In this document: piece after piece, positions 18,415 through 27,612 of the stretch
Position numbering within the stretch: the stretch's first letter is position 1
Layout: each line of letters starts with the position of its first letter
NCBI GenBank assembly: GCA_964632505.1
Contig: CAZWCE010000001.1
Span: 310,001 to 374,000, forward strand
DNA length: 64,000 nt
Reading direction: 5' to 3'
Origin: CAZWCE01 sp964632505
GTDB taxonomy: Bacteria > Planctomycetota > Planctomycetia > Pirellulales > Thermoguttaceae
Program-made: the position numbers and the translations under genes
The notes under the pieces: model-generated
Seen by the model: the letters and a program-made list of their open reading frames with translations, nothing else
What the model was told of the DNA's origin: nothing
The model's database searches: none

Positions 18415-21400
18415 ATGAGCGATCCCTCTCCCCAGCGAAAACCCGAAGCGGACCCGGCCTCGCCCGGAACCTCGACAATCGCGCCCCCACCGCGCCGACA
18501 ACCGGCGTCTTCCCGAACTCCGGTCGAAGAAGCGGCGATCCTCGATCGACTCCACCAGACCCGGCGGCAGGTGAAACGGGTCGATCTGGTCGTCACGCTG
18601 GCGACGATGCTCACCGGTATCCTCTTCTATCTGCTGATCGGAGCGGTGCTCGACCAGTGGGTCGCGCGCGACGGCCTCGGTTTTTTCGGCCGCGCGATGC
18701 TCTTCGCCGGACTCATCGGCGGGTCGACCGTTTTCTTCATCGCCCGCGTCTGGCCGTTGCTCCGCTTCGATGTCAATCCGGTTTACGCCGCCAGTATTTT
18801 GGAGCAATGTCGCCCGAACTTCAAAAACGGACTGATCAACTGGCTTCTATTGCGATCCGACTACCGCCAACGTCCCACCTCCACGCTGCAGCAGCGCATC
18901 TACCTGGGGCTGACCCGGAGTGCCGGTGCCGACCTGGAGCACACGCCGCGCGAGATGGTCGTCGACCACACGCCGGTCATTCGCTGGGGGACGGCGCTGG
19001 TGGCCGTGGTGGCGGTTTTCTGCCTCTACTTGATCTTTTCGCCCAAGAACCCGATCGTTTCCACCGGCCGGATCCTCATGCCGTGGTCCGAGATCCGGCC
19101 ACCGCAATCGGTCTCTTTCAGCGAAATCGAACCCGGCAACACCACCGTCTTCCAGGGCGAAACCCTGCAAGTGACGGCCGACGTGGACCGCTCGGGCGAT
19201 CAGCCGGTCGACCTGGTCTATTTCACCGTCGACAGGCGCCTGGTCGGCCAACATGTGCCGATGGTGATTCCCGAGGGCGATTACCGTCATCAATGCCGTT
19301 TTCCGCCCAACGAAGAGGGGTTCCAGGAAGATGTGATCTACCACCTCGAGTCCGGCGACGCGAAAAGCCCCTCTTATCGTGTGACGGTGCGTCCGGCCTT
19401 GGCGATCGACGTCGTTTCCATCCATTACGACTATCCCGACTACACGCAACTTGCCGACCAGGTTGTCCGCAACACCGGCGACCTGAGGGCCGTCGAAGGA
19501 ACCCGCGCCACACTCCGCGCTCGGGCCAATACCCCGATCGATCGCGCGATGATCCTATGGGACGGCGATTCCCGAAACGCCGAGCGGATGAAGGTCGACC
19601 CGAACGACGCCCGGTTCGTCACCGGCGTTTTCCCATTGCGATTCGACCCGGACGATCCCGAAAAGCAGCAACACCAGACCTATCGCTTGCGTTTCTTCGA
19701 CGAAGAGGGAAACGTGAACCCCGAGCCGAGCGTCTACCGCATTGAGGTGATCCCGGACCGCCGGCCGGAAATCCGCTGGATCGATCCTCCCACCGCCCAG
19801 GTGAATCTCCCCTACAACGGTCGGTTGAAAGTTTCGTTCCAAGCGAAGGATTCCGACTTCGGACTGCGTCATCTCCGGCTGCACCTGGAATCGGAAGAGA
19901 AGGAACTGCCGGTGATCGAACTGCTCGATGCCCCGCAATCGAAGCCGGTCACCGGCCGGGTCGAGATCATCCCAAGAGAATTGGGACTGACGATTGGAAA
20001 ACAGTACGAATATTCCGTCGAGGCGATCGACACCAAGCTTCCCAAGCCGAACACCGCCTCGACGACGAAGCTCTCCTTCCAGGTGATCGATCCGGAGAAA
20101 TCGCAAGAGTCGCCCGATCAGGAGAAGGGATCCGCCGAAGAGGAAGACTCCGCGTCTGAAGATTCTTCTCAGCAGGATCCGTCGCAGGGAGACGGGTCCC
20201 GAGAGGGAGAGAAGCAAGAAGGCGACTCGCAATACGATCGGTCGCAAGAAGGCGAACCGTCCGAGGAAGGCAACACCTCGGAGCAAGAATCCCCCGGCGA
20301 AACAGGCGAAACGCCGCAAGAGAGCGACTCGCAAGAGGGCTCCGGCGAATCGCAGGAAGCGTCGGAAGGGGAATCGGGGACGTCGTCCGGCGGCGAAGCT
20401 TCGACCGGAGAAAGCGCCGACCAAGACGATTCCGCCACCAGCGAAAACCGGCAGCAGCGGCCGAAGGATCCCCCGCCCGAAAGCCCCGGCCAAAACGAGT
20501 CGCGGGAAGAAACACCCGAGGACACCCATCAGCAGAAAGACCAGCAGCAAGGTCCCAAGCAGGGAGGCGGTACCAGTTCCGGTCGGCCCGATGTCGATCA
20601 ACAGAAGGGCTCTCCTTCCGATTCGCAGCAAGGCGGTGCACGGTCGGAAGAGGGAGGGACGCCCTCGAATGAATCGACCGGTTCGGAGAACCAGGCCGCC
20701 GGCCAATCCGACACTCCCGGAGGTTCCGGCCAAACGCGGAGGAAGAAGCCGATCGACGGGAAGTCGAATCCCGGCGATGTTTTCGAGGAAGTCCTCGAAC
20801 ACATGAACGAAAAAGAGGAGCAACCGCAAGAGAAATCGGGGCCTTCCGCCGGGGATCCCTCCGATGAAGAATCGAGAGAGAAAGCCCCGGGGGCCATGGA
20901 TTCCGGGCAAAACGGCGAGTCGACCGAGGAATCGGCCGAAGAGCGCACCCCGGGCGAGGTCGATCCCGACCAGGGCGAGCGGACCGAGGAAGGCACCCCT
21001 CCGGAGGAGTTGCCGGAAAACGAGCGTCGGGCGAGCGAGGGAGATGAAAAAGACGCCTACCGGGCCGAATCCGGACAGAGCGATCCGGGCGCGAAGCAGG
21101 CCGATCCGGAGAAGCCGATCTATCAAGATCCCGACGATCCGAACGCCGGGGAAAAGACCGATGAGGAAGCGACCGGCCAGTCGCAAAAACCGTGGGAACG
21201 CGATGCTTCGGAGGATCCTTCGGGCAAGCCGTCCGACGAGCAAGCGTCCGACGCCGATTCGAGTGCGGGGGAGAATCCGTCGTCCGAAGCCGGCCGGCCG
21301 GGTAGCGAACCGTCCGAGCAGACGGAGGAAGGCACCGAGAAGACGGACGATCCCGGCCGAGGGAACGGCGGGGGGGCTCCCGACGAGGCCTCCCGATCGC

Positions 21401-21900
21401 CGAAAGAATCCGATCCTCAGGATTCTCCTCCCGACAACCGGAACCTCGGCGGGACTGGTGGTGATGGAGAGAATCGCCGGAATGTTCAGCCGCAAGGCGA
21501 TGCCGGCGGCGATGCGGCGAACCGGGAGTACGCCGAAAAGGCGACCTCCCTGGCGTTGGAATATCTCGAAGACCAACTCGACGAGCAACAGCCCGATCAA
21601 GAGCTGATGGATAAGCTGGGATGGACCCGCGGGGAGCTGGAGGAGTTCGTCCGCCGATGGCGAAAGATGTCGGAGGCGGCGAAAGTACCCCGGGCCGATC
21701 CCGAGGCGACCACCGAATGGAGCGAAGCGCTCAAGAGTCTGGGATTGGCGCCTCGAGGCCTCCGTCAAGAGGCTCGGGCGGGAGGAGGTCTCCGCACGCC
21801 GACGCTCGAGTCGCGCCGCCACCAGCCGCCGCCGGGGTGGAAGGAACGATTCCGCGCTTACACCCAGGGCATGGCCGCCGAAGGAGAAGACGAGCCTTGA
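18415..21900 (+). CDS. Giant membrane protein with about 475-residue acidic Ser/Glu/Gln low-complexity tail
   Basis: A 1161-residue protein. It has three membrane spans (about 57-79, 91-112, 190-209) and then a beta-rich extracellular part (about 215-555) with repeated Ig-like or DUF4175-like features. From about 560 to 1035 there is a low-complexity run of S, E, Q, D, G and P with hardly any hydrophobic residues. The C-terminus is an ordered helical piece (LEYLEDQLDEQQPDQELMDK, LEEFVRRWRKMSEAAK). I use ATG 18415; the ribosome site is weak, and a GTG 75 bases upstream is also open. It is followed closely by nadB, without an obvious link. The layout recalls DUF4175-type proteins of Planctomycetota, but I am not certain. 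Confidence 0.78.
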   Translation: MSDPSPQRKPEADPASPGTSTIAPPPRRQPASSRTPVEEAAILDRLHQTRRQVKRVDLVVTLATMLTGILFYLLIGAVLDQWVARDGLGFFGRAMLFAGLIGGSTVFFIARVWPLLRFDVNPVYAASILEQCRPNFKNGLINWLLLRSDYRQRPTSTLQQRIYLGLTRSAGADLEHTPREMVVDHTPVIRWGTALVAVVAVFCLYLIFSPKNPIVSTGRILMPWSEIRPPQSVSFSEIEPGNTTVFQGETLQVTADVDRSGDQPVDLVYFTVDRRLVGQHVPMVIPEGDYRHQCRFPPNEEGFQEDVIYHLESGDAKSPSYRVTVRPALAIDVVSIHYDYPDYTQLADQVVRNTGDLRAVEGTRATLRARANTPIDRAMILWDGDSRNAERMKVDPNDARFVTGVFPLRFDPDDPEKQQHQTYRLRFFDEEGNVNPEPSVYRIEVIPDRRPEIRWIDPPTAQVNLPYNGRLKVSFQAKDSDFGLRHLRLHLESEEKELPVIELLDAPQSKPVTGRVEIIPRELGLTIGKQYEYSVEAIDTKLPKPNTASTTKLSFQVIDPEKSQESPDQEKGSAEEEDSASEDSSQQDPSQGDGSREGEKQEGDSQYDRSQEGEPSEEGNTSEQESPGETGETPQESDSQEGSGESQEASEGESGTSSGGEASTGESADQDDSATSENRQQRPKDPPPESPGQNESREETPEDTHQQKDQQQGPKQGGGTSSGRPDVDQQKGSPSDSQQGGARSEEGGTPSNESTGSENQAAGQSDTPGGSGQTRRKKPIDGKSNPGDVFEEVLEHMNEKEEQPQEKSGPSAGDPSDEESREKAPGAMDSGQNGESTEESAEERTPGEVDPDQGERTEEGTPPEELPENERRASEGDEKDAYRAESGQSDPGAKQADPEKPIYQDPDDPNAGEKTDEEATGQSQKPWERDASEDPSGKPSDEQASDADSSAGENPSSEAGRPGSEPSEQTEEGTEKTDDPGRGNGGGAPDEASRSPKESDPQDSPPDNRNLGGTGGDGENRRNVQPQGDAGGDAANREYAEKATSLALEYLEDQLDEQQPDQELMDKLGWTRGELEEFVRRWRKMSEAAKVPRADPEATTEWSEALKSLGLAPRGLRQEARAGGGLRTPTLESRRHQPPPGWKERFRAYTQGMAAEGEDEP

Positions 21901-21960
21901 CGTATGCCCGGACGGAATGTCCTGAAATTCCCGCGTCTTCACGATGGAAAGCAGTCGCCC

Positions 21961-23604
21961 ATGACCAAGATCCGATCGCCCCGTTTTCTCGTGCCGTTTC
22001 ACCCGAAACTGCATCCTCATTTCTTCACCGATGTATTGGTCGTCGGCGGCGGACTGGCCGGTCTCCGTGCCGCGCTGGAGATCGATCCCCGACTGCAAGT
22101 GCTGGTCGTCTGTAAACAGGGGTTGACCTATTCAAACAGCATGCAGGCTCAGGGCGGGGTGGCAAGTGTCATTTCGGTGAGCGATTCCTTCGACGACCAC
22201 GTCCGCGACACGGTCATCGCCGGCGGCACGCTCTGCGAACGTCAAACGGTCGAGTACGTCGTCCGCCACGGTCCCGAAGAGATCGACCACCTGATCGACT
22301 GGGGAACCCATTTCGACGAGGTCGACGGGCACCTCGCTCTTTCCCGCGAGGGAGGGCATCGCCGCGACCGCGTCGCCCATGCGCTGGGCGATGCGACCGG
22401 CAAGGAGATCATGCGGGCTTTGATCGACCAGATCGAGCAACGCAAGAACATCCGCGTGTGGGAGGATACCTTTTCGCTCGACCTGCTCCGCTACGAGGAT
22501 CGCTGCTGCGGGGCGGTGGTCTACTGGCAGCAGGAGGACGAGAAAGAGCTGGTCTGGGCGAAAGAGACGATCCTGGCGACCGGCGGCATCGGCCAAATCT
22601 ACCGGGAGACGACCAATCCCGACGTGGCGACCGCCGACGGAATCGCCATGGCGGCCCGGGCGGGCGTCGAGATCCGCGACATGGAGTTCGTGCAGTTCCA
22701 CCCGACGGTCCTGTACATCGCCGGAAGCAGCCGCAGTTTGATCACCGAGGCGATGCGCGGGGAAGGCGGGCATTTGGTCGATCGCAACGGCAACCGCTTC
22801 ATGGCCGATTACGATCCCCGGGGCGAGCTGGCCCCGCGCGATGTGGTCAGCAGTGCCATCGTCAAGCAGATGGAAAAGACGCGGCACCCGAACGTCTATC
22901 TCGACGTGACTCATCTCGACGGTCCGTGGGTTCGGCATCGCTTCCCCGGCATCGACAAGACCTGCAGGAAATTCGACCTGGACATCACCCGCGACCGCAT
23001 TCCGGTGCGTCCCGGAGCACATTACGCCATGGGAGGCGTTCGCGTGGACCACCAGGGACGCACTTCACTCGCCGGCCTCTGGGCGGCGGGGGAAGTTTCG
23101 AGCACCGGTCTGCACGGCTCGAACCGGCTCGCCTCCAACAGTCTGCTCGAAGCACTCGTCTACGGCGGCGCAGTGGGCCGGGGGGTGAGCGAGGCGGCGA
23201 TGGCTTCACCGGACCAGTACCAGGCCCATCCCATCGAAAATCGCCCGATCGCCAACCATCACCATTTCGCCCCTTTGGATCTTGGCGATATCCGCAATTC
23301 GCTCAAGAGCCTCCTTTGGCGTCGGGCCGGGGTCGTTCGCCACGAAGACGGACTCCGCGAGGCGGCCGAAAATCTTTCCCACTGGACGCGGTACGTCTTC
23401 CAGCATCAGTTCAAGATCCGCGAAGGCTGGGAGCTCCAAAACATGCTCACCACGGCGCAATTGGTGGTCGCCGCGGCCCGAGATCGCCGCGAATCGCGGG
23501 GATGCCACGTGCGCGAGGATTATCCCGAAAAGGACGGTTCTCAGGATCATCGGCATTCTACGTTCCGCCAATCGTTCGAGCCGATCACCGATTCGGCGGA
23601 ATAG
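21961..23604 (+). CDS. nadB: L-aspartate oxidase
   Basis: A 547-residue flavoprotein that oxidises L-aspartate to iminoaspartate, the first step of de novo NAD synthesis, in the cytoplasm. The FAD-binding site is DVLVVGGGLAGLRAAL. QAQGGVASV, EFVQFHPTVL and REDYP fit the L-aspartate oxidase/fumarate reductase flavoprotein family. YAMGGVRVD and STGLHGSNRLASNSLLEALV complete the catalytic and FAD-contact region. There is no adjacent iron-sulfur or membrane subunit, which argues for NadB rather than succinate dehydrogenase. I prefer ATG 21961 (MTKIRSPRFLVPFHP) because the conserved core starts there; ATG 21904 is an alternative. NadA and NadC are not in the window. Confidence 0.86.
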   Translation: MTKIRSPRFLVPFHPKLHPHFFTDVLVVGGGLAGLRAALEIDPRLQVLVVCKQGLTYSNSMQAQGGVASVISVSDSFDDHVRDTVIAGGTLCERQTVEYVVRHGPEEIDHLIDWGTHFDEVDGHLALSREGGHRRDRVAHALGDATGKEIMRALIDQIEQRKNIRVWEDTFSLDLLRYEDRCCGAVVYWQQEDEKELVWAKETILATGGIGQIYRETTNPDVATADGIAMAARAGVEIRDMEFVQFHPTVLYIAGSSRSLITEAMRGEGGHLVDRNGNRFMADYDPRGELAPRDVVSSAIVKQMEKTRHPNVYLDVTHLDGPWVRHRFPGIDKTCRKFDLDITRDRIPVRPGAHYAMGGVRVDHQGRTSLAGLWAAGEVSSTGLHGSNRLASNSLLEALVYGGAVGRGVSEAAMASPDQYQAHPIENRPIANHHHFAPLDLGDIRNSLKSLLWRRAGVVRHEDGLREAAENLSHWTRYVFQHQFKIREGWELQNMLTTAQLVVAAARDRRESRGCHVREDYPEKDGSQDHRHSTFRQSFEPITDSAE

Positions 23605-23840
23605 CACATTTTCTTTTTTCATGCGCGATTCCATACCCTATCTTACAGATGATGGCCCTCTGGTTGGCCGGAAATCATCCCAGTGGCGAATGTCCTCCCG
23701 CGGTGTCGCCACGGCCACGACATGTCGGCGAAGCCCTCGGTCCGATGCGCCTCCCCGGCAGATCCGAGAAGGGGAACTCCCGGATTTCCCGATCCCCATT
23801 CCCCGGGCAAGCATGCTCTGACGTAACAGGAGAAGTGATC

Positions 23841-24107
23841 GTGACAGGCATCAACTTATTCACTCCGAAGACGGGACACCAGGCGCTCTTCAAGGAGCTG
23901 TGCAAATTCCACGAGTTGCCGCGTCCCCAGCGGAAAGCGCTCGAAGCGATGACGCAACTGTTCGGACTGGAACAACCGGCGATCGTGTTCGTCGACCCGA
24001 GTTGGCTCCGCAAGGCGGCCAAGCGTTCCGAGTTGCAACCATATCACGAGGTGCTCAGCGATCTTTGCAGCAAGTGGTTCGCTCCGTCGCGTCCCCGCCG
24101 GAGTTGA
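23841..24107 (+). CDS. Small conserved hypothetical protein (88 aa)
   Basis: An 88-residue soluble protein, mostly helical, that I do not recognise. GTG 23841 follows AGGAGA by seven bases; a GTG six bases upstream is also in frame. The sequence GLEQPAIVFVDPSWLRKAAKRSE and the Arg/Pro-rich end give no known motif. It lies 78 nt ahead of the HEAT-repeat gene on the same strand, so the two are probably co-transcribed. The codons are GC3-rich like the neighbours, which supports a real gene. Confidence 0.6.
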   Translation: MTGINLFTPKTGHQALFKELCKFHELPRPQRKALEAMTQLFGLEQPAIVFVDPSWLRKAAKRSELQPYHEVLSDLCSKWFAPSRPRRS

Positions 24108-24185
24108 TCGGCGTACCCGCTTCGAGGGCGACGTGGAGCGTTCGTATTCCCAGAAGGATGGTATTTTTTACAGCAGGCAGACACG

Positions 24186-25811
24186 ATGGCAAAAGCAATC
24201 GACAAAACGCTACATTTTCTCGGCAAGTGCGAGAACCCCGCGGCGGTAGACATTCTCAAGAAACTGCTTGAGAACGATGACTGGAAGATCCGCGAGAAGG
24301 CGTTCAGCGCACTGTTGCTGCGGAACGATCCGGATTTGGACCGGGAACTGTTCGTGCGGTACCTGCTCGACGAAGACTTTTGGCAGGAGAGCGAAGTCGT
24401 CACGCCGGAGAAGCTGACGCGACTGGTCAACCATGCGATGCAGTCGACCGACAAGCGGATGGTGAAGAAGTCCATCGAGCTGGCGTCGAAGAAAGAGCTC
24501 TTCGAGGCGATCCCCGTCCTCGGCCGCACCCTGGAGGATGAAGATCCCGCCATCGGGGAACCTGCGGCCGCGGCCATCCAGAGCCTGGCGACGCAGTTCT
24601 ACGAAAAGCTCCGGACCGCCAATTCCGCCGTCGATCGGCGCAACATGGACCGGCTCAGGGAATGGATCACCAACGAACTCGATACACCCGTACGTCAGTA
24701 CATCAACCACGGTTACATCGAACCGGTGATGGCGTTCATCACGCTGGCGAAGCGGACGAACCCGAACCTGATCACCATCCTGAACGACGTCCACGGCGAA
24801 GCGCACAAGGCGGTCATCGACATCCTCAAGGAGAGCAGCGACGGCGGCGCGATTCGCTTGCTCTTGAGCTTTCTCGACTATCCCGATTCCCCCCCGGCGG
24901 TCGATCTGGTCATCAAGCAGCGGTGCGACAAGAAGTTCGTGACGAACCTGCTCGACATGGTCGGCCTGGAACCCTCCGAGACGATGCGCGGCGCCCTGAA
25001 ACGATTCAAGGAGTTCGACTGGATCCACCCGGAAAACGAAAGCCTCCTGGAGGTGATCGCCAATCACGAAGACAAATTCATCAACCTGGTGACCAATGCG
25101 ACCCTCGAGCGCGAAGCGGTCATGGAGATGTTCGAGCTGGTCTTCAAGCACGGCTCGGTGCACGGGCGGCGCCAAGCGGCCGCGATGATGCGGCGCTACC
25201 GCGGCGAGGACGCCAACAAACTCATGCTCAAGGCGGTCCACGACCCCGACGCCGAGGTCACCGCGACGCTCATCCGCGAAATCGCCACCCGAAACCTCAA
25301 GGACACCCCACAAATCCTCATGACCTTCGTCGATCGCCCCGAACCCGAAATCAAAGAGGCGATCTACGAAACGATGCCCGAGCTGCGCATCGAAACCTAC
25401 CTCCAAAAACTCGAACAGATGACCGAACACACGGCGGAGCAGATGGGCCGCATCGTCCGTCACATCGACCCCTACGCCAAGAAGCGGGTCAACGAGGAGA
25501 TGTCCGGTTTCTCGCCGGTCCGGCGGAAGATCGCCGTCGATGCCGCCCGGTACATGGGTCTCGGCGGGGAGCTGGAGGAACTGCTGTGCAAGATCGCCGA
25601 GGACGACGATGAAGTGAACGTACGTATCCAGGCGTGTCTGGCCTTGGCCGACGTCCTCTCGAAGAGCGCCTTCGACTCGCTCCGTTATGCGGCGAACGAC
25701 CGGAACGTCGGCGTGCAACGGGCCGCCCGCGAAGCCCTGGTCACCTGGCAGGAAAAGGCCCTCAAGGCGAAGGAAAAATGCCTCAAGCGGAAGCAGCAGT
25801 CCAAGCGCTGA
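24186..25811 (+). CDS. HEAT-repeat protein
   Basis: A 541-residue all-helical protein built of about a dozen HEAT/ARM-type repeats. Examples are NPAAVDILKKLLENDDWKIREKAF, GRRQAAAMMRRYRGEDANKL and VNVRIQACLALADVLSKSA, where each repeat pairs two short helices with a conserved D or R in the turn. No catalytic motif or signal peptide. Such scaffolds mediate protein-protein contacts. It is followed by a strong terminator. The whole gene carries a long antisense open frame, which I consider a shadow. Confidence 0.8.
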   Translation: MAKAIDKTLHFLGKCENPAAVDILKKLLENDDWKIREKAFSALLLRNDPDLDRELFVRYLLDEDFWQESEVVTPEKLTRLVNHAMQSTDKRMVKKSIELASKKELFEAIPVLGRTLEDEDPAIGEPAAAAIQSLATQFYEKLRTANSAVDRRNMDRLREWITNELDTPVRQYINHGYIEPVMAFITLAKRTNPNLITILNDVHGEAHKAVIDILKESSDGGAIRLLLSFLDYPDSPPAVDLVIKQRCDKKFVTNLLDMVGLEPSETMRGALKRFKEFDWIHPENESLLEVIANHEDKFINLVTNATLEREAVMEMFELVFKHGSVHGRRQAAAMMRRYRGEDANKLMLKAVHDPDAEVTATLIREIATRNLKDTPQILMTFVDRPEPEIKEAIYETMPELRIETYLQKLEQMTEHTAEQMGRIVRHIDPYAKKRVNEEMSGFSPVRRKIAVDAARYMGLGGELEELLCKIAEDDDEVNVRIQACLALADVLSKSAFDSLRYAANDRNVGVQRAAREALVTWQEKALKAKEKCLKRKQQSKR

Positions 25812-25846
25812 AAAACCGCCGACTCCATCCCTGTCGAACATCACGA

Positions 25847-25880
25847 AGCGGAAAGGTTCCCTCGCCTTTCCGCTTTTTTT
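25847..25880 (+). terminator. Intrinsic terminator after the HEAT-repeat gene
   Basis: AGCGGAAAGG and CCTTTCCGCT form a perfect 10-bp stem with an 8-nt loop, followed by a run of T to 25880. Confidence 0.9.
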
Positions 25881-26013
25881 GCGCGCCGAGACGCTTCGCG
25901 ACTCTTTCTACCCCCACCGAAAAAGGGTTGTTTGAGAACCCTCCATCTTTTACAATGTTTCTGCTGATGGATGTCTTTCCGCCCCTTTTCCCTTTTCTCC
26001 GGGAGCGTTTTCC

Positions 26014-27231
26014 ATGAAGCATCCCCGAATCCCCCGACTGCCCACGATGGCCGACATCGCCGAACGGGCCGACGCCCTGCGCGACCGCTACCCCCACCTG
26101 GTCGCCTACGCCGAAAAACACGAGGTGCTCGAAGAAACGCTGGAACCGAGCCTCGAAAAAGGGACGATCCGCCGGCAACTCCTCTGGGAAGCGATCTGGC
26201 ACGTTCCGATCTTGCTACTGCTCGCCCTTGCGGTGTACGTCGCCTTCGCTTTGCTCCACGAATCGCTCGAACCGCTGCTCCACTTTCTCGTTCCTTTGGC
26301 GTTCTTCTTAGCGCTCTTTCTGTGTTTTCGCCTCTTCTTCCTATGGCGATTCTACCGCCGGTTCGGCGAAGGGCCTTTTTTTCGGGTGGGCGCGGAACCG
26401 GAAGGACTGGTCCTCTATCATTTTGGCAAAATGAAACCCGTGGTGCGGTTCCGGCATCGAACGCATTATCTCTCCGGCACATTTCGGCAATCGTGGTTGC
26501 GATCTTTCCTCAGGTTTCTGTTCCCTTTCCACGTCGACCGCTTCCATCCCCCCGAGGCGCCCTGTGTGCTCATTTACGAGCGATCTCCTATCATTTTCGG
26601 AAAAAGCGGCTTCCCGGTCGGTTGGAAAGACGAGATGCGTCCGATCTGGCGGGAATACCTCGACTACCTCGGCGCGGTGCCCTCGGCGCCGCTGTTCCCC
26701 CGACGCGAGGCCCTGCTGACGGTCGGATTTCTTGCCACGATATCTCTTTTTCTGCTATTTCCACTATTGCTGCTATTGCTTGCCTCTCGCGCACTGGGAG
26801 CGTACGATTTCTTCTCGCTTGAGGTTCCGCTTCTATTGCTTATTTCGCCTTTCTTCGTTTCAATTAGCCTGATCTCCATTTTCTTCTCTCTCCTTGAGGC
26901 CGGCGACGACCTCCTTTTCGGGCCCGGCTTGATGACCCGGGCTTCACAACGTGCCCGGCTTTTCTACGCGGGGATTTGCAGCATCACCTTGCCGGCACTG
27001 CTCATTATCATTATCACGCTAATCAAACCCGCCTCGTTCGAATTTTCTCCGCTTATGTGGATGGTTTGGGGAGTGACGATGCTGGTGCTGTTTCTCTTCA
27101 CCTGGGGTGCCCTCGAGTGGCTCGTGCGCCTGGGACGTCGCCGCCAGGAGGAATATCGCCGGTCCCTGAGCTCGGCCCCGCAAGTCGGAGGCCCGAAGCC
27201 GGAGTCGGGCAACCCCTGGGATTCGCCGTAA
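26014..27231 (+). CDS. Polytopic membrane protein of unknown function
   Basis: A 405-residue membrane protein I do not recognise. A soluble helical N-terminus (about 1-60) is followed by two spans (about 64-85 and 88-112). A cytoplasmic or external domain with many aromatic residues comes next (about 115-230), then four further spans (about 235-257, 272-297, 320-340, 345-370). The tail is charged and ends in PESGNPWDSP. No transporter or enzyme motif. GGGAGCG precedes ATG 26014. Isolated gene after a terminator. Confidence 0.7.
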   Translation: MKHPRIPRLPTMADIAERADALRDRYPHLVAYAEKHEVLEETLEPSLEKGTIRRQLLWEAIWHVPILLLLALAVYVAFALLHESLEPLLHFLVPLAFFLALFLCFRLFFLWRFYRRFGEGPFFRVGAEPEGLVLYHFGKMKPVVRFRHRTHYLSGTFRQSWLRSFLRFLFPFHVDRFHPPEAPCVLIYERSPIIFGKSGFPVGWKDEMRPIWREYLDYLGAVPSAPLFPRREALLTVGFLATISLFLLFPLLLLLLASRALGAYDFFSLEVPLLLLISPFFVSISLISIFFSLLEAGDDLLFGPGLMTRASQRARLFYAGICSITLPALLIIIITLIKPASFEFSPLMWMVWGVTMLVLFLFTWGALEWLVRLGRRRQEEYRRSLSSAPQVGGPKPESGNPWDSP

Positions 27232-27390
27232 GTTCTTTTTGGGGAAGGTTTTGCGAATCTCTACTCGCCGTCGAGCTCGGGGAACCTTTCACCGGCGCGT
27301 TTTCAGCGACGTTGGTTTGGCTCGGCATCGCGGCCCACGATCGGCGCGCCCCCCTATTCTTTTTGCCTACTTGGGGTAAAATGCGAAAAC

Positions 27391-27418
27391 TTGACGTATT
27401 ATTTATAAACAGCATTAT
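27391..27418 (+). promoter_or_regulatory. Sigma70-like promoter for the aldolase gene
   Basis: TTGACG, 16-nt spacer, CATTAT, in a clearly AT-rich patch at 27380-27430. It would give a leader of about 190 nt before fba. The rest of the 27232-27612 gap (about 380 nt) shows no gene. Confidence 0.5.
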
Positions 27419-27612
27419 TTTGCGTATGTATTTTCCTTCCCATTCGGAGTGTTTCGGGAGGGAAAGATCGCTGGAACCCCGCGTCGTTCGGATATTGCTT
27501 TTCGCCCGGCCGACGGGGACGGAATCCGATACACGTTTTGTTCACCCCCAGAGACACGGCGCCGAGCGGCCCGACCCGGTAAGCGACTCGGCCTCGAAGG
27601 AGGAATTCCCTC

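Noticed and set aside
19555..22098. 847-codon minus-strand frame, rich in Arg/Leu/Gly
   Set aside because: Mirror of the acidic Ser/Glu tract of the giant membrane protein; its own composition only reflects the opposite strand.
24210..25844. 544-codon minus-strand frame
   Set aside because: Antisense to the HEAT-repeat gene over its whole length. It has no family features, and the HEAT frame has clear repeats.
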